DNA from: Pseudomonas oligotrophica
Lineage (GTDB): Bacteria; Pseudomonadota; Gammaproteobacteria; Pseudomonadales; Pseudomonadaceae
Direction of reading: 5' to 3'
DNA length: 64,000 nt
Assembly: GCF_021726475.1 (NCBI RefSeq)
Contig: NZ_JAKJRU010000002.1
Coordinates: forward strand, 589,858 to 653,857
Shown: in pieces, positions 37,432-49,367 of the stretch
Layout of the letters: the number at the start of each line of letters is the position of its first letter
Position numbering within the stretch: the stretch's first letter is position 1
The notes under the pieces: generated by a model
Seen by the model: the letters and a program-made list of their open reading frames with translations, nothing else
Told to the model about the DNA's origin: nothing
Database searches by the model: none
Position numbers and translations under genes: made by a program

Positions 37432-38724
37432 TCAGTGCCCGGAGCGCTCCCGCTCGATGGCGCGGTAGCCGATGTCCTTGCGGTAGAACATGCCGTTCCA
37501 GCGGATCTTCTCCGCCAGCCGGTAGGCCTGCTGCTGGGCATCCTCCACGCTGCGGCCGATGGCCGTGGCGCAGAGCACTCGCCCACCGGCGGTCACCGCG
37601 CGGCCCTCGGCGTCGAGTGCGGTACCGGCATGGAAGACCTTGCCGTCCAGCTGTGCCGCTTCGTCCAGGCCCTCGATCACATCGCCCTTGGCGTAGTCGC
37701 CCGGGTAGCCGCCGGCCGCCAGCACCACGCCGAGGGTGGGACGCGGGTCCCAGGTCGCCTCGACCTTGTTCAACGCCTTGGCCAGCGCGGCCTCGACCAG
37801 CAGCACCAGCGAGGACTCCAGGCGGCACATGATCGGCTGGGTCTCCGGGTCGCCGAAGCGGCAGTTGAACTCGATGACCTTGGGCGCGCCGCTCTTGTCG
37901 ATCATCAGGCCGGCGTAGAGGAAGCCGGTGTAGACGTTGCCCTCGGCCGCCATGCCGCGCACGGTCGGGTAGATGATCTCGTCCATCACCCGCTGGTGCA
38001 CCGCGGGGGTGACCACCGGGGCCGGCGAGTAGGCGCCCATGCCGCCGGTGTTCGGGCCGCTGTCGCCGTCGCCGACGCGCTTGTGGTCCTGGCTGGTGGC
38101 CATCGGCAGCACGTGCTCGCCGTCGACCATGACGATGAAGCTGGCCTCTTCGCCATCGAGGAATTCCTCGATCACCACGCGCGCGCCGGCGTCGCCGAAG
38201 GCGTTGCCGGAGAGCATGTCGCGCACCGCTGCCTCGGCTTCGGCCAGGGTCATGGCGACGATCACGCCCTTGCCGGCGGCCAGGCCGTCGGCCTTGATCA
38301 CGATGGGGGCGCCCTGCTCGCGCAGGTAGGCCAGCGCCGGCTCGACCTCGGTGAAGTTCCGGTAGGCCGCGGTGGGAATCGCGTGGCGGGCGAGGAAGTC
38401 CTTGGTGAAGGCCTTGGAGCCCTCCAGCTGGGCGGCAGCGGCGGTGGGGCCGAAGATCGACAGGCCGCGCGAGCGGAACAGGTCGACCACGCCCTTCACC
38501 AGCGGCGCCTCGGGGCCGACGATGGTCAGCTGCACGTTGGCGGAGGCGAAGTCGGCCAGCTGCTCGATGGCCAGCACGTCGATGGCGACGTTCTCGCACT
38601 TGGCTTCCAGCGCGGTGCCGGCGTTGCCCGGTGCGACGAAGACCTTCTCGACCCGCGCATCCTGCGCGACCTTCCAGGCCAGGGCGTGCTCGCGGCCACC
38701 GCTGCCGATGATCAGTACGTTCAT
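37432..38724 (-). CDS. purD: Phosphoribosylamine-glycine ligase
   Basis: A 430-residue ATP-grasp enzyme for the second step of purine synthesis. N-terminal fold begins [20 protein letters not shown]; the ATP-grasp region has [16 protein letters not shown] near 140, and the metal site lies in [15 protein letters not shown] near 285. Length matches the family. The ribosome site AGGAGA lies 6 nt before the ATG. It follows purH by 218 nt (with a palindromic repeat between) and precedes retS. Confidence 0.97.
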   Translation of the reverse strand: MNVLIIGSGGREHALAWKVAQDARVEKVFVAPGNAGTALEAKCENVAIDVLAIEQLADFASANVQLTIVGPEAPLVKGVVDLFRSRGLSIFGPTAAAAQLEGSKAFTKDFLARHAIPTAAYRNFTEVEPALAYLREQGAPIVIKADGLAAGKGVIVAMTLAEAEAAVRDMLSGNAFGDAGARVVIEEFLDGEEASFIVMVDGEHVLPMATSQDHKRVGDGDSGPNTGGMGAYSPAPVVTPAVHQRVMDEIIYPTVRGMAAEGNVYTGFLYAGLMIDKSGAPKVIEFNCRFGDPETQPIMCRLESSLVLLVEAALAKALNKVEATWDPRPTLGVVLAAGGYPGDYAKGDVIEGLDEAAQLDGKVFHAGTALDAEGRAVTAGGRVLCATAIGRSVEDAQQQAYRLAEKIRWNGMFYRKDIGYRAIERERSGH

Positions 38725-38766
38725 TGCTGTCTCCTAGAGAGGGAGGCAAGGGCCGTTGGCCCATTC

Positions 38767-38793
38767 GGTGGAAAACGCTGCGCGGTTTCCCAC
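38767..38793. repeat. REP-like palindrome between purH and purD
   Basis: ggtggaaaacgc (38767-38778) folds back on gcggtttcccacc (38781-38793), followed by ctacg. This GGTGG...CCACC-CTACG form is a common short extragenic palindrome of Pseudomonas. Only one copy was seen in the window. The rest of the 218-nt gap has no gene. Confidence 0.65.
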
Positions 38794-38942
38794 CCTACGA
38801 AAAAGGCGACTGGGTGCGAGGTCGCAATGGAGCCGGTAGATGCAAGGCGCCCCGGGCTTCGACTGGCGCAGTTGCCTGTTGGCAATGGGCATTGGCGAAG
38901 TCCGGGGCAACGCAGCAGGTGCTGGCTACAGTGCGGCCGGAA

Positions 38943-40547
<1,605 letters not shown>

Positions 40548-40567
40548 AGCGATTCCATCAGGGTTTT

Positions 40568-40631
40568 AGCTGCAGGCTACACGCCGCAAGCCATGACAAC
40601 GGCCTCGATTCGAGGCGTGTGGCTTGCAGCT
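40568..40631. repeat. Intergenic palindromic element (copy 4), fis-purH gap
   Basis: An 18-nt arm (40568-40585) pairs with 40614-40631 with two mismatches that are both G-U compatible in one orientation. The arms carry AGCTGCAGGC / GGCTTGCAGCT, the same word family as the elements at 4916, 6727 and 25408. No T run follows on the minus strand, so it is not a clear terminator for dusB-fis. Confidence 0.65.
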
Positions 40632-40637
40632 TGTGGC

Positions 40638-40958
40638 CTAAAGAAGGTCGTACTGCTTGAGTTTCTTGCGCAGGGTGCCGCGGTTCAGTCCGAGCAGCTC
40701 GGAGGCCTTGGTCTGGTTGCCCTTGACGTAGTTCATCACGGTTTCCAGCAGCGGCGCCTCGACCTCGGAAAGCACCAGGTTGTACACGTCCGTGACGTCG
40801 GCCCCCTCGAGGCGGGCGAAGTAGTTGTGCAGCGCGATCTCGACGCTGCCGCGCAGGGTCTGGCCTGCATCGCTCGGCGTACTCAGATGCTGCTTAAGGT
40901 TCAGGTTGTCGCTCACGGATGTTGTTCCAGTTACCAAGGTTTCGTTCAACAGCGTCAT
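40638..40958 (-). CDS. fis: DNA-binding protein Fis
   Basis: A 106-residue nucleoid and transcription factor. N-terminal beta-hairpin region (about 10-35), then two dimerisation helices ([15 protein letters not shown] and [17 protein letters not shown]), and the C-terminal helix-turn-helix [20 protein letters not shown] (81-100). Length is slightly longer than E. coli Fis (98). Its ATG overlaps the dusB stop by 4 nt. The dusB-fis pair is conserved across gammaproteobacteria. Confidence 0.97.
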   Translation of the reverse strand: MTLLNETLVTGTTSVSDNLNLKQHLSTPSDAGQTLRGSVEIALHNYFARLEGADVTDVYNLVLSEVEAPLLETVMNYVKGNQTKASELLGLNRGTLRKKLKQYDLL

Positions 40959-41968
40959 GCGGCTTCCCCCTGTCCATCTTCCGCTGCCGGCTCCGCGCTT
41001 CGCGCGGCGAAGAAGGCCTCGATGGCGAGCCGCTGCGCCAGCCGGTCGTCCAGGCAGTTGAACCGGGCACGAAACTCGCGAGCGCCCGGCAAGGATTCGA
41101 GATACCAGCTGACGTGCTTGCGGGCGATGCGGCTGCCCATCACGTCGCCGTAGAAAGCGTGCAGGGCATCGAGGTGTTCTAGCAGAACGCTCTGCATTTC
41201 CTCGAGGCCGATCGTCGGCAGCAGCGTACCGCTGTCGAGAAAGTGATTGATTTCACGAAAGATCCACGGCCGACCCTGGGCGGCGCGGCCGATCAGCAGG
41301 CCGTCGGCGCCGGTCTGGGCCAGCACCGCGCGGGCCTTGTGCGGCGAGTCGATGTCGCCGTTGGCGAACACCGGGATGCCGACCGCGCGCTTGATCGCGG
41401 CGATGGTGTCGTATTCGGCTTCGCCGGTGTAGAGGTCGGCGCGGGTGCGCCCGTGCACGGCCAAGGCGGCGATACCGGATTGCTCGGCGATGCGCGCCAC
41501 GTTCAGGCCGTTGCGGTTGTCGCGGTCCCAGCCGGTGCGGATCTTCAGGGTGACCGGCACCTCGACCGCGCCTACCACGGCCTCGAGGATCTGCGCGACC
41601 AGTGCCTCGTCACGCATCAGCGCCGAGCCGGCGGCCTTGTTGCAGACCTTCTTGGCCGGGCAGCCCATGTTGATGTCGATGATCTGCGCACCCATGTCCA
41701 CGTTGCGCCGCGCCGCCTCGGCGAGCATCTGCGGGTCGCCGCCGGCGATCTGCACCGAACGCGGCTCCGGTTCGCCGGCGTGCTGCAGGCGCAGGCGCGA
41801 CTTGCGGCTGTTCCACAGGCGTACGTCGCTGGTGAGCATCTCGGATACCACCATGCCGGCGCCGAAGCGCCGGCACAGGCGGCGGAACGGCTGATCGGTC
41901 ACGCCGGCCATGGGCGCGAGAATCAGACGATTCGGTAAGGTGTAGGGGCCGATGCGTACCGCTGACAT
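40955..41968 (-). CDS. dusB: tRNA-dihydrouridine synthase DusB
   Basis: A 337-residue FMN enzyme that reduces uridine to dihydrouridine in the tRNA D loop. Motifs: [16 protein letters not shown] (17-32), the catalytic cysteine in [31 protein letters not shown] and GDIDSPHKA, and the FMN-binding [19 protein letters not shown]. It is the first gene of dusB-fis; a sigma70-like promoter can be seen about 60-90 nt upstream. It overlaps fis by 4 nt (ATGA), so Fis depends on DusB translation. Confidence 0.96.
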   Translation of the reverse strand: MSAVRIGPYTLPNRLILAPMAGVTDQPFRRLCRRFGAGMVVSEMLTSDVRLWNSRKSRLRLQHAGEPEPRSVQIAGGDPQMLAEAARRNVDMGAQIIDINMGCPAKKVCNKAAGSALMRDEALVAQILEAVVGAVEVPVTLKIRTGWDRDNRNGLNVARIAEQSGIAALAVHGRTRADLYTGEAEYDTIAAIKRAVGIPVFANGDIDSPHKARAVLAQTGADGLLIGRAAQGRPWIFREINHFLDSGTLLPTIGLEEMQSVLLEHLDALHAFYGDVMGSRIARKHVSWYLESLPGAREFRARFNCLDDRLAQRLAIEAFFAARSAEPAAEDGQGEAA

Positions 41969-42029
41969 GAAGATTCCCTGCCTGGAGCCTGCTTGTTAGG
42001 TCGATCGGGGACTGCAAAAAAGGGTGGGC

Positions 42030-42057
42030 ATGATACCCGCTCCGGATGACGGGTAAA
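42030..42057 (-). promoter_or_regulatory. Candidate promoter of dusB-fis
   Basis: Minus-strand TTTACC (42057-42052) and TATCAT (42035-42030) are separated by 16 bp, followed by GC-rich GCCCACCC, a discriminator type expected for a growth-rate-controlled gene such as fis. Confidence 0.45.
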
Positions 42058-42133
42058 AGGTTGACTTGAACAAATTCTGAGCAGCTGCGGGCTTATCGCC
42101 AGAAGTTGTTTCAGGCGCCCTGGCGCCGGTTTT

Positions 42134-43360
42134 CTATTCCGGAGACTGGAAGCTGAGGCTGTAATTCACGGCCTTGGCGCCGGGGTCGAGGATGTCCAGG
42201 GCGATGTGGATCGGCACCTGCGGCGGCATCTCGGTCTGCCCGGCCAGTTCGCCGGCCAGGTACTCGCCCGGCTTGAAGCTGCGACTGGCGACCAGCTTGC
42301 CGGCCAGGTCGGCGAAGCGCAGTTCGAGCAGCGGGAAGGGCTGGGAGAAGGCAGCGCGGTTGTAGAGGATGGCGTCGACCACCAGCGCACCCTCGAACTC
42401 CGGATGGCTGCGCACCACCAGGTTGCTGCTGCGGATCTGGCTGATGTCCACCCGCGACGGCAGCTCGCAGCCCAGCGTGGGGCAGAGCTGCTCGAACCAC
42501 GGGCGGTAGCGGTCCTGGCGGGCCAGTTCGTCGAAGTTGTACGCCAGGTACTGGGCGACCAGGCCGCCGGCGGCCAGCAGGTTGAGCAGGCCCCAGCCCA
42601 GCCAGCGCCCCCACGGCTTGCGCCGTTCGCGCCAGTCCAGTTGCAGCGGTTCGTCTTCGAGCTCGAACAGGCCGTTGCCGGGCAGCTCCGGATCCTGGCG
42701 CGGAGGGGTGGTGAGGGGCGCCCCGGTGCGGTCGTCCGCTGCAGCGCTGAGCGCCGGCTCGATGCGCGGGCTGCGCGGCGCCGGCGTCTCGGCCGGTTGC
42801 GGCGGGGCGTCCTGCGGACGGGTCAGCGGTGGCGGGGGCGTTGCACTGAGCGGGTCGACCTGCACCAGGTCACCCGACGCCAGCTGCGCCGCCAGCGACT
42901 GGCGGGGCGTCGCGGAGGGCTCGCGCTCGCCTTCGAGCAGAGCCTCGGCCCAGGCTTCGTCGTCGCCGGGCCCGGTGGCCGGCCCGGCCGGTGGCGTGGC
43001 ACGGCGCGCCAGGGTTTCGTAGTCCTGGGCCAGCGCACGCTCCTGGGCCTCGAGCTTGGCCAGTTCCTCGTCGAGGTCGAGGCTGTCCAGGTCGAGGTCG
43101 TCATGGATCCATAGCGGCTCGGTCGGTTGCGCGGCGGGGGCTGGCGCCGCCGCGGCCTGGCTGGCTGCTGGCGCGGGTGCGTGCGCCGTTGCGGGCAACG
43201 GCGCGACGGGCGCCGCAGGATCCCGGGTCAGCGCGCGTGCGGCATTGAACACCTCGAGGCAGGCGCCACAGCGCACCATGCCGCGTGCGGCGGTCAGCTG
43301 GCTGCTGCCGACGCGAAAGCTGGTGCTGCAATGGGGGCATCGGGTGATGAAGCTGGTCAT
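42134..43360 (-). CDS. Zinc-ribbon and DUF3426 membrane protein
   Basis: A 408-residue protein with an N-terminal MJ0042-type zinc ribbon (FITRCPHCSTSFRV ... RCGACLEVF, cysteines at about 8, 11, 31 and 34). A long low-complexity Ala/Pro/acidic linker (about 45-265) follows, then one membrane helix (WLGWGLLNLLAAGGLVAQYL, about 272-291) and a C-terminal DUF3426 domain with LGCELPSRVDISQIRSSNLVV. The topology implies a cytoplasmic metal-binding head and a periplasmic tail. Function is unknown, but it always accompanies prmA-dusB in related genomes. It lies 78 nt after prmA. Confidence 0.85.
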   Translation of the reverse strand: MTSFITRCPHCSTSFRVGSSQLTAARGMVRCGACLEVFNAARALTRDPAAPVAPLPATAHAPAPAASQAAAAPAPAAQPTEPLWIHDDLDLDSLDLDEELAKLEAQERALAQDYETLARRATPPAGPATGPGDDEAWAEALLEGEREPSATPRQSLAAQLASGDLVQVDPLSATPPPPLTRPQDAPPQPAETPAPRSPRIEPALSAAADDRTGAPLTTPPRQDPELPGNGLFELEDEPLQLDWRERRKPWGRWLGWGLLNLLAAGGLVAQYLAYNFDELARQDRYRPWFEQLCPTLGCELPSRVDISQIRSSNLVVRSHPEFEGALVVDAILYNRAAFSQPFPLLELRFADLAGKLVASRSFKPGEYLAGELAGQTEMPPQVPIHIALDILDPGAKAVNYSLSFQSPE

Positions 43361-43438
43361 GCGCGATTCCGCAGGGAAATGCCGGCTAGTCTAGCGCAAG
43401 GGGCGGCCGCTTCGTCAGCCACTCCTTGCCTGGTCGGG

Positions 43439-44317
43439 CTAGCGTTTGACGCCGCTGATGCGCACCCAGCCGTCCTTCTCGGCGGTGGGGGCGAGATCGA
43501 AGGCATCGGCGTAGGCGGCACGCACGTCCTCGGCCTGTTCGGCGAGGATGCCGGACAGCGCCAGGCGGCCGCCCGGCTTGACCAGCGCGGTGATGGTCGG
43601 CGCCAACTGCACCAGCGGGCCGGCGAGGATGTTGGCGACCACCACCTCGACCGCCTGCTGCGGCAGGTCGGCCGGCAGGTAGACCGGGAACGCCTCGGCC
43701 GGCAGGCCGTTGCGCCCGGCGTTATCGCGCGAGGCGTCCAGCGCCTGCGGGTCGATGTCGGTACCCAGCGCCGACTCGGCGCCGAGCAGCAGTGCAGCGA
43801 TGCCGAGGATCCCCGAGCCGCAGCCGAAGTCGAGCACCCGGCAGCCGGCCAGGTCCTGGCCGTCCAGCCACTCCAGGCACAGCGCGGTGGTCGGGTGGGT
43901 GCCGGTGCCGAACGCCAGGCCGGGGTCGAGCAGCAGGTTGACCGCTCCGGGATCGGGCGCCTGATGCCAGCTCGGCACGATCCACAGGCGGCGGCCGAAG
44001 CGCATCGGCTGGAAGTTGTCCATCCAGCTGCGTTCCCAGTCCTGATCCTCGATGCGCTCGACCTGGTGCTCGGGCAGCTCGCCGCCACGCAGCAGTTGCA
44101 GGTGTGCGAGCACCGCGTCGGCGTCGGTGCCGTCCTCGAACAGGGCGAGCAGGTGGGTGTGGGTCCACAGCGGCGTGGTGCCGAGGTCCGGCTCGAAGAT
44201 CGGCTGGTCCTCGGCGTCCATGAAGGTCACCGAGACGGCGCCCAGCTCCAGCAACTGGTCCTCCAGCATGCCGGCCTGGTCGGGGGTGATAGCGAGTCGG
44301 ACTTGCAGCCAGGGCAT
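43439..44317 (-). CDS. prmA: Ribosomal protein L11 methyltransferase
   Basis: A 292-residue methyltransferase that trimethylates ribosomal protein L11. N-terminal L11-binding domain (about 1-55), then the SAM-binding fold: [15 protein letters not shown] (about 143-157), [20 protein letters not shown], and [15 protein letters not shown], which includes the N-I-L substrate loop. Length matches the family (293 in E. coli). The upstream 263-nt gap to accC has a hairpin near the accC end and otherwise no visible feature. Confidence 0.96.
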   Translation of the reverse strand: MPWLQVRLAITPDQAGMLEDQLLELGAVSVTFMDAEDQPIFEPDLGTTPLWTHTHLLALFEDGTDADAVLAHLQLLRGGELPEHQVERIEDQDWERSWMDNFQPMRFGRRLWIVPSWHQAPDPGAVNLLLDPGLAFGTGTHPTTALCLEWLDGQDLAGCRVLDFGCGSGILGIAALLLGAESALGTDIDPQALDASRDNAGRNGLPAEAFPVYLPADLPQQAVEVVVANILAGPLVQLAPTITALVKPGGRLALSGILAEQAEDVRAAYADAFDLAPTAEKDGWVRISGVKR

Positions 44318-44532
44318 GGGTGGAACCTCTTCAGCGGGCAGGGTTGCGAATGGCCGGCAAGCTTACTGGAGGGCGCAAGGCGCGGCCAGCCTAGGGCTGC
44401 CGTGCCGCGCAAATGCGGCTGTCTCCGGTGCGCATGGCGCCACTGTTCGGCGATCCGGGCCGGTTGGCCGGGCGGCGGCTGGCGTAGGCTGCGGCGAGCA
44501 CACCGGGACGTTTGCGCCTCTGCCGGAAACGA

Positions 44533-44558
44533 CAGAGGCCGCCCGAAGGCGGCCTCTG
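44533..44558 (-). terminator. Hairpin terminator after accC
   Basis: Perfect 11-bp stem cagaggccgcc/ggcggcctctg (44533-44543, 44548-44558), 4-nt loop. The minus-strand tail TCGTTTCC has only a weak T run. It starts 22 nt after the accC stop. Confidence 0.7.
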
Positions 44559-44580
44559 CGTGCAGCACCAGGCTTGTGGC

Positions 44581-45930
44581 TCAGTGCTTGTCCATACCCA
44601 GTTTCTTTTCCAGGTAGTGGATGTTGACGCCGCCCTTGCAGAAGCCTGCATCGCGGGTCAGCTCGCGGTGCAGCGGGGCGTTGGTCTTGATGCCGTCGAC
44701 GATCAGCTCGTCCAGGGCATTGCGCATGCGGCCCATGGCCTCGTCGCGGCTGCCACCGAAGGTGATCAGCTTGGCGATCAGCGAGTCGTAGTTCGGCGGA
44801 ACCGCATAGCCGTCGTACAGGTGCGAATCGACGCGTACGCCATTGCCGCCGGGGGCGTGGAAGTGCTTGACCTTGCCCGGGCTCGGCATGAAGGTGCGCG
44901 GGTCCTCGGCGTTGATCCGGCACTCGATGGCATGGCCGCGGATCACCACGTCTTCCTGCTTGATCGACAGCTTCTGGCCGCCGCCGATCAGCAGCATTTC
45001 CTTGACGATGTCCACGCCGGTGACCATTTCGGTGACCGGGTGCTCGACCTGGACGCGGGTGTTCATCTCGATGAAGTAGAAGTTGCCGTCTTCATAGAGG
45101 AACTCGAAGGTGCCGGCGCCGCGGTAGCCGATGTCGAGGCAGGCCTGCACGCAATGGGCCTGGACCTTGCGGCGAGCCTCTTCGTCGATCAGTGGCGCAG
45201 GAGCTTCCTCGATCACCTTCTGGTGGCGGCGCTGCAGCGAGCAGTCGCGGTCGCCCAGGTGGATGGCGTTGCCCTGGCCGTCGGCAAGTACCTGGATCTC
45301 CACGTGACGCGGATTGACCAGAAACTTCTCGAGGTAAACCATCGGGTTACCGAAGGCAGCGCCCGCTTCGTTACGGGTGAGCTTGGCCGAGGCGATCAGG
45401 TCCTCTTCCTTGTGCACCACGCGCATGCCGCGACCACCGCCGCCGCCTGCGGCCTTGATGATCACCGGATAGCCCACTTCGCGGGCGATCTTCAGCGCTT
45501 CTTCCTCGTCTTCCGGCAGTGGGCCGTCGGAGCCCGGCACCGTCGGTACGCCGGCCTTCTTCATCGCATCCTTGGCCGAGACCTTGTCGCCCATCAGGCG
45601 AATGACGTCGGCGGTCGGGCCGATGAAGGTGAAGCCGGACTTTTCCACCTGTTCGGCGAAGTCGGCGTTCTCGGCAAGGAAGCCGTAGCCGGGGTGGATG
45701 CCGTCGGCGCCGGTCACTTCGGCGGCCGCGATGATGGCCGGAATGCTCAGGTAGGATTTGGCGGAGGCCGCCGGGCCGATGCACACCGACTCGTCGGCCA
45801 GCGAGACGTGCATCAGATCACGGTCGGCGGTGGAGTACACCGCGACGGTCTTGATGCCCAGCTCCTTGCAGGCGCGCAGTACGCGCAGCGCAATTTCGCC
45901 GCGGTTGGCGATCAGTACTTTTTCCAACAT
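44581..45930 (-). CDS. accC: Acetyl-CoA carboxylase biotin carboxylase subunit
   Basis: A 449-residue ATP-grasp enzyme that carboxylates biotin on AccB, starting fatty-acid synthesis. It has [20 protein letters not shown] at the N terminus, the glycine-rich ATP loop [14 protein letters not shown] (about 159-172), [15 protein letters not shown] (about 288-302) and RINAEDP. Length equals E. coli (449). It follows accB by 17 nt in the conserved accBC order. Confidence 0.98.
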   Translation of the reverse strand: MLEKVLIANRGEIALRVLRACKELGIKTVAVYSTADRDLMHVSLADESVCIGPAASAKSYLSIPAIIAAAEVTGADGIHPGYGFLAENADFAEQVEKSGFTFIGPTADVIRLMGDKVSAKDAMKKAGVPTVPGSDGPLPEDEEEALKIAREVGYPVIIKAAGGGGGRGMRVVHKEEDLIASAKLTRNEAGAAFGNPMVYLEKFLVNPRHVEIQVLADGQGNAIHLGDRDCSLQRRHQKVIEEAPAPLIDEEARRKVQAHCVQACLDIGYRGAGTFEFLYEDGNFYFIEMNTRVQVEHPVTEMVTGVDIVKEMLLIGGGQKLSIKQEDVVIRGHAIECRINAEDPRTFMPSPGKVKHFHAPGGNGVRVDSHLYDGYAVPPNYDSLIAKLITFGGSRDEAMGRMRNALDELIVDGIKTNAPLHRELTRDAGFCKGGVNIHYLEKKLGMDKH

Positions 45931-45947
45931 CGTTGGCTCCCGGCGGT

Positions 45948-46406
45948 TCAAACGATGGTGAACAGCGGCTGATCGAACTCAACCGGATGGCCATTTTCCA
46001 CCAGGACGGATTCGATGGTGCCGCTGGTCTCGGCCTCGATGTGGTTCATCATCTTCATGGCTTCGACGATGCAGAGGATGTCGCCCTTCTTGACGGTCTG
46101 GCCGACATCGACGAACGGCTTGGCGTCCGGCGAGGAGGCGCGGTAGAAGGTACCGACCATCGGCGAGCGGACCACGGTGCCGTTGAGCTTGGGAGCGGCC
46201 GGGGCGGCGTCGGCCGGAGCGGCGGCTGCCGGGGCCGGGGCGGCTACCGGCGCGGCCGGTGCCTGGGCGTAGATCGGCTGCTGGACGGCCATCTGCTTGC
46301 TGTGGCGGCTGATGCGCACCGATTCTTCACCTTCGTGAATTTCCAGCTCGTCGATACCCGACTCTTCCAGCAGTTCGATCAGTTTTTTGACTTTGCGAAT
46401 ATCCAT
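45948..46406 (-). CDS. accB: Biotin carboxyl carrier protein of acetyl-CoA carboxylase
   Basis: A 152-residue carrier. The N terminus ([20 protein letters not shown]) is the usual BCCP start. An Ala/Pro-rich linker spans about 45-70, and the biotinyl domain follows with the biotinylated Lys118 in [15 protein letters not shown]. It is followed by accC 17 nt later and lies 73 nt after aroQ on the same strand. Confidence 0.98.
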   Translation of the reverse strand: MDIRKVKKLIELLEESGIDELEIHEGEESVRISRHSKQMAVQQPIYAQAPAAPVAAPAPAAAAPADAAPAAPKLNGTVVRSPMVGTFYRASSPDAKPFVDVGQTVKKGDILCIVEAMKMMNHIEAETSGTIESVLVENGHPVEFDQPLFTIV

Positions 46407-46479
46407 GAAGCATTGACTCCCAGGCTTAAAGTTCAGAGGGCATTGCGTTCACTACCGTGAGGCCGTGCGCTGCGCAGCG

Positions 46480-46923
46480 TCACGCGGTAGCGATGTGTTC
46501 CAGGGCCGCGTCCAGGGCCAGGCGGTAGCCGCTGGCGCCGAGGCCGCAGATCACTCCCACCGCTACGTCGGAAAAATAGGAGTGATGGCGGAAGGGTTCC
46601 CGTTTGTGCACGTTGGACAGGTGCACTTCGATGAATGGGATGCTCACCGCAAGCAGCGCGTCACGCAATGCGACGCTGGTATGGGTGAAAGCGGCAGGGT
46701 TGATGAGGATGAAGTCCACCCCTTCGCTGCGTGCGGCATGAATGCGCTCGATCAATTCGTACTCGGCATTCGATTGCAGGTGCAGCAGATGGTGGCCGGC
46801 CGCGCGGGCGCGCTGCTCGAGGTCCTGGTTGATCTGGGCCAGGGTCACGGCGCCGTAGACGCCGGGTTCGCGGGTGCCGAGCAGGTTGAGGTTCGGGCCG
46901 TGGAGGACCAGGAAAGTGGCCAT
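46480..46923 (-). CDS. aroQ: Type II 3-dehydroquinate dehydratase
   Basis: A 147-residue dodecameric shikimate-pathway enzyme. It begins [20 protein letters not shown] with the flexible active-site loop ending GVYG (catalytic Tyr), and has [18 protein letters not shown] and the substrate loop [17 protein letters not shown]. Length is normal. The aroQ-accB-accC order is conserved in Pseudomonas. The upstream 148-nt gap to dsbD shows no gene. Confidence 0.97.
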   Translation of the reverse strand: MATFLVLHGPNLNLLGTREPGVYGAVTLAQINQDLEQRARAAGHHLLHLQSNAEYELIERIHAARSEGVDFILINPAAFTHTSVALRDALLAVSIPFIEVHLSNVHKREPFRHHSYFSDVAVGVICGLGASGYRLALDAALEHIATA

Positions 46924-47071
46924 GGCGGTTCCTTGTTCTTTTCGTTGGCGGGACGCGCGGCGCGGCGGCATCCGGAAAAGGCCAAGACTATGCCCGAACG
47001 TCGTGCTGACTGTCCAGTCATGAGGCGATCGCGGTAAATGCCCGCAATATGTCCGTAGTTAGCCGCTCAAA

Positions 47072-48838
47072 TCACAGCGCGCCGGCGGCGTCGTCGAGCT
47101 TGCCGGCGAAGGCCCTGGCATCGACTTCGCCGACCACCCGCGCGGCGTCGATTTCCTTGCCCTGGCGATCGAAGAACAGCACCGCCGGCGGGCCGAACAG
47201 GCGATAGCGGTCGAGCAGCGCGCGCTGGGCGGCGTTGCTCTCGGTGATATCGAAACGCACCAGGCGGTACTCGCTCAGGCGCGGCGCGATCCCGGCGTCG
47301 CGGAACACCTCGCGCTCGATGACCTTGCAACTGATGCACCAGTCGGCGTACCAGTCCAGCAGCAGCGGCTGGCCGGCCTGCTTCGCCGCCAGGAACTGCT
47401 GCTGCAGCTGCGCCGGTGTCGACACCGTCTGCCATTGCTCGCTGTCGCTCGCGATCGCCCCGGCCAGCGGCCGCGACAGCGGGCGCAGCGGGTCATCGGC
47501 GCCCTGCAGTGCGCCGATCCAGGCGCTGAGGGCGTACACCAGCAGGCCAAGGCCGGCCAGTTGGGCCAGCTTGCGCGGCGTGCTCTTGGGCACGAACTCC
47601 AAGGCACCGAGGAAGATCGCCGTGCCGGCGGCCAGCGTGCCCCACAGCGCCAGGGCCAGCGGGCCGGGCAGGATGCGCTCGAGCATCCAGACCGCCACTG
47701 CCAGCAGCAACACGCCGAAGGCGTTGCGCACCTGGACCATCCAGGCGCCGCCTTTGGGCAGCAGGGCGCTGCCGCCGGTGGCGAACAGCACCAGCGGCGA
47801 GCCCATGCCCAGGCCGAGGGCGAACAGCTTCAAGCCGCCGCCCAGGGCGTCGCCGCTGGCGCTGATGTAGAGCAGCGCACCGGCCAGGGGCGCCGAGACG
47901 CAAGGCGAGACGAGCAGGCTGGATACCGTGCCGAGCAGCGCGGCGCCGGCGATCGATCCGCCGCGCGCGCGGTTGGCGAGGCGATCGAGCCGGCTGCTGA
48001 GTGCCTGTGGCAGGCGCAGGTCGAACAGGCCGAACATGGCCAGGGCGAAGACCACGAAGAACAGCGCGAAAGGCACCAGCACCCAGGGCGACTGCAGGCG
48101 GGCCTGCAGGTTGAGTTCGGCGCCGAACTGCCCCATCAGGGCGCCGAGCACGGCGAAGCCCGCGGCCATCGGCAGCACGTAGGCCAGCGACAGTACCAGG
48201 CTGCGGCCGGTACTGGTCTGCCCGCGCAGCACCACGCCGGACAGGATCGGCAGCATCGGCAGCACGCAGGGGGTGAAGGTCAGGCCGAGGCCGGCGAGGA
48301 AGAACAGCGCGATCGAGCGCAAGGAAACGCTTTCGCCGCCGGTCGCCGCGTCGTCGCCCGGGGCGCCGGATGTGACAGGCGCATCGCCGATGGCCAGCGT
48401 CTCGGTCTCCGGTGGGTAGCACAGGCCCTTGTCGGCACAGCCCTGGTAGGTCACGCGCAGGCTGAACGGAAGGTCGTCCGGGTTGCTGACCGGCAACTCG
48501 ACGTCGAGCACGCCGTAGTAGACCTCGACCTCGCCGAAGTAGTCGTCGGTCTTCTGTTCGCCGGCCGGCAGCTGCGCCTCGCCGAGGCTGACCCCGCTGG
48601 TCGCGGTATTGAACTGGAAGCGGTGGCGGTAGAGGTAGTAGCCGGGGGCGGCGACGAAGCGCAGCTTCAGCTGGGTTGGCGTGCTCTGCACCAGGCTCAG
48701 CCGGAAGGCCTCGCGCACCGGCAGGAAGTCGCCGCTGTTGTTCAGCGTGCCAAGCGCGGCGGGCTGCCGGTCGAACAGGCCGGCCTGGGCCGTCGGCAGC
48801 AGGAGCAGTGCGAAAAGCAGGATCAGCACGGGGCGCAT
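47072..48838 (-). CDS. dsbD: Thiol:disulfide interchange protein DsbD
   Basis: A 588-residue inner-membrane reductant carrier that brings electrons from thioredoxin to periplasmic DsbC/DsbG and cytochrome c maturation. Signal peptide 1-19 (LILLFALLLLPTAQA). N-terminal periplasmic domain with CADKGLCYPPE (about 119-129), eight-helix central domain with TFTPCVLPMLPILSG and LVSPCVSAPLAGAL carrying the membrane Cys pair, and a C-terminal thioredoxin-like domain with DWYADWCISCKVIE. Start ATG at 48838 gives the signal peptide directly. It lies between aroQ and the Rieske gene. Confidence 0.95.
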   Translation of the reverse strand: MRPVLILLFALLLLPTAQAGLFDRQPAALGTLNNSGDFLPVREAFRLSLVQSTPTQLKLRFVAAPGYYLYRHRFQFNTATSGVSLGEAQLPAGEQKTDDYFGEVEVYYGVLDVELPVSNPDDLPFSLRVTYQGCADKGLCYPPETETLAIGDAPVTSGAPGDDAATGGESVSLRSIALFFLAGLGLTFTPCVLPMLPILSGVVLRGQTSTGRSLVLSLAYVLPMAAGFAVLGALMGQFGAELNLQARLQSPWVLVPFALFFVVFALAMFGLFDLRLPQALSSRLDRLANRARGGSIAGAALLGTVSSLLVSPCVSAPLAGALLYISASGDALGGGLKLFALGLGMGSPLVLFATGGSALLPKGGAWMVQVRNAFGVLLLAVAVWMLERILPGPLALALWGTLAAGTAIFLGALEFVPKSTPRKLAQLAGLGLLVYALSAWIGALQGADDPLRPLSRPLAGAIASDSEQWQTVSTPAQLQQQFLAAKQAGQPLLLDWYADWCISCKVIEREVFRDAGIAPRLSEYRLVRFDITESNAAQRALLDRYRLFGPPAVLFFDRQGKEIDAARVVGEVDARAFAGKLDDAAGAL

Positions 48839-48899
48839 GGTCGGTCTACCTGAAGCATTGGCCGGCATGATACCGGAGCCGGGCGGGCACTGCCCGCGG

Positions 48900-49235
48900 T
48901 CAGTCGTCATCCTCGGTCGGTGCGGCCAGGGCGATCCAGCCATCCGCTTCCTGGTGCGGCAGGGCGCGCAGGGACCGGCCTTCGCAGGGGCCGGCGACGC
49001 AGAGGCCGGTCTCGATGAGAAACAGCGCGCCGTGGCTGGCGCACTGCAGCAGGCTGCCGCTTTCGTCGAGGAAACGATCGGGCTGCCATTCCAGCGGCAG
49101 GCCGCGATGCGGGCAGCGGTTCTCGTAGAGATGGACCTGGCCGTTGCGGCGGATCGCCACGACCTGCAGCCCGTCGAGCTGGAAACCGCGGCTCTGGCCT
49201 TCGGCGAGCGCACTGCTGGGGCAAAGGGGAGTCAT
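48900..49235 (-). CDS. Small Rieske [2Fe-2S] protein
   Basis: A 111-residue soluble ferredoxin-like protein. The Rieske cluster ligands are seen as CPHRG (Cys, His; about 42-46) and CASHGALF (Cys, His; about 68-75). The single-domain form resembles the small subunit or ferredoxin of assimilatory oxidoreductases, but no oxygenase is next to it. It ends 61 nt before dsbD on the same strand. The partner is unknown. The start MTPLCPSSAL was chosen as the first ATG giving a normal Rieske length; its ribosome site is weak. Confidence 0.85.
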   Translation of the reverse strand: MTPLCPSSALAEGQSRGFQLDGLQVVAIRRNGQVHLYENRCPHRGLPLEWQPDRFLDESGSLLQCASHGALFLIETGLCVAGPCEGRSLRALPHQEADGWIALAAPTEDDD

Positions 49236-49367
49236 CGAAGCATCCGGAGCGAAAGCCGGCATTATCCTCGCTGCGGGTGTGGCTGCAAGCGTGGCGGCGA
49301 TGGGCTGCCGGTGCGTCTCGTGCGATATTCGGCGAACTCCGTCTGCGCTTTCTTGCGAGGTCTTGCC

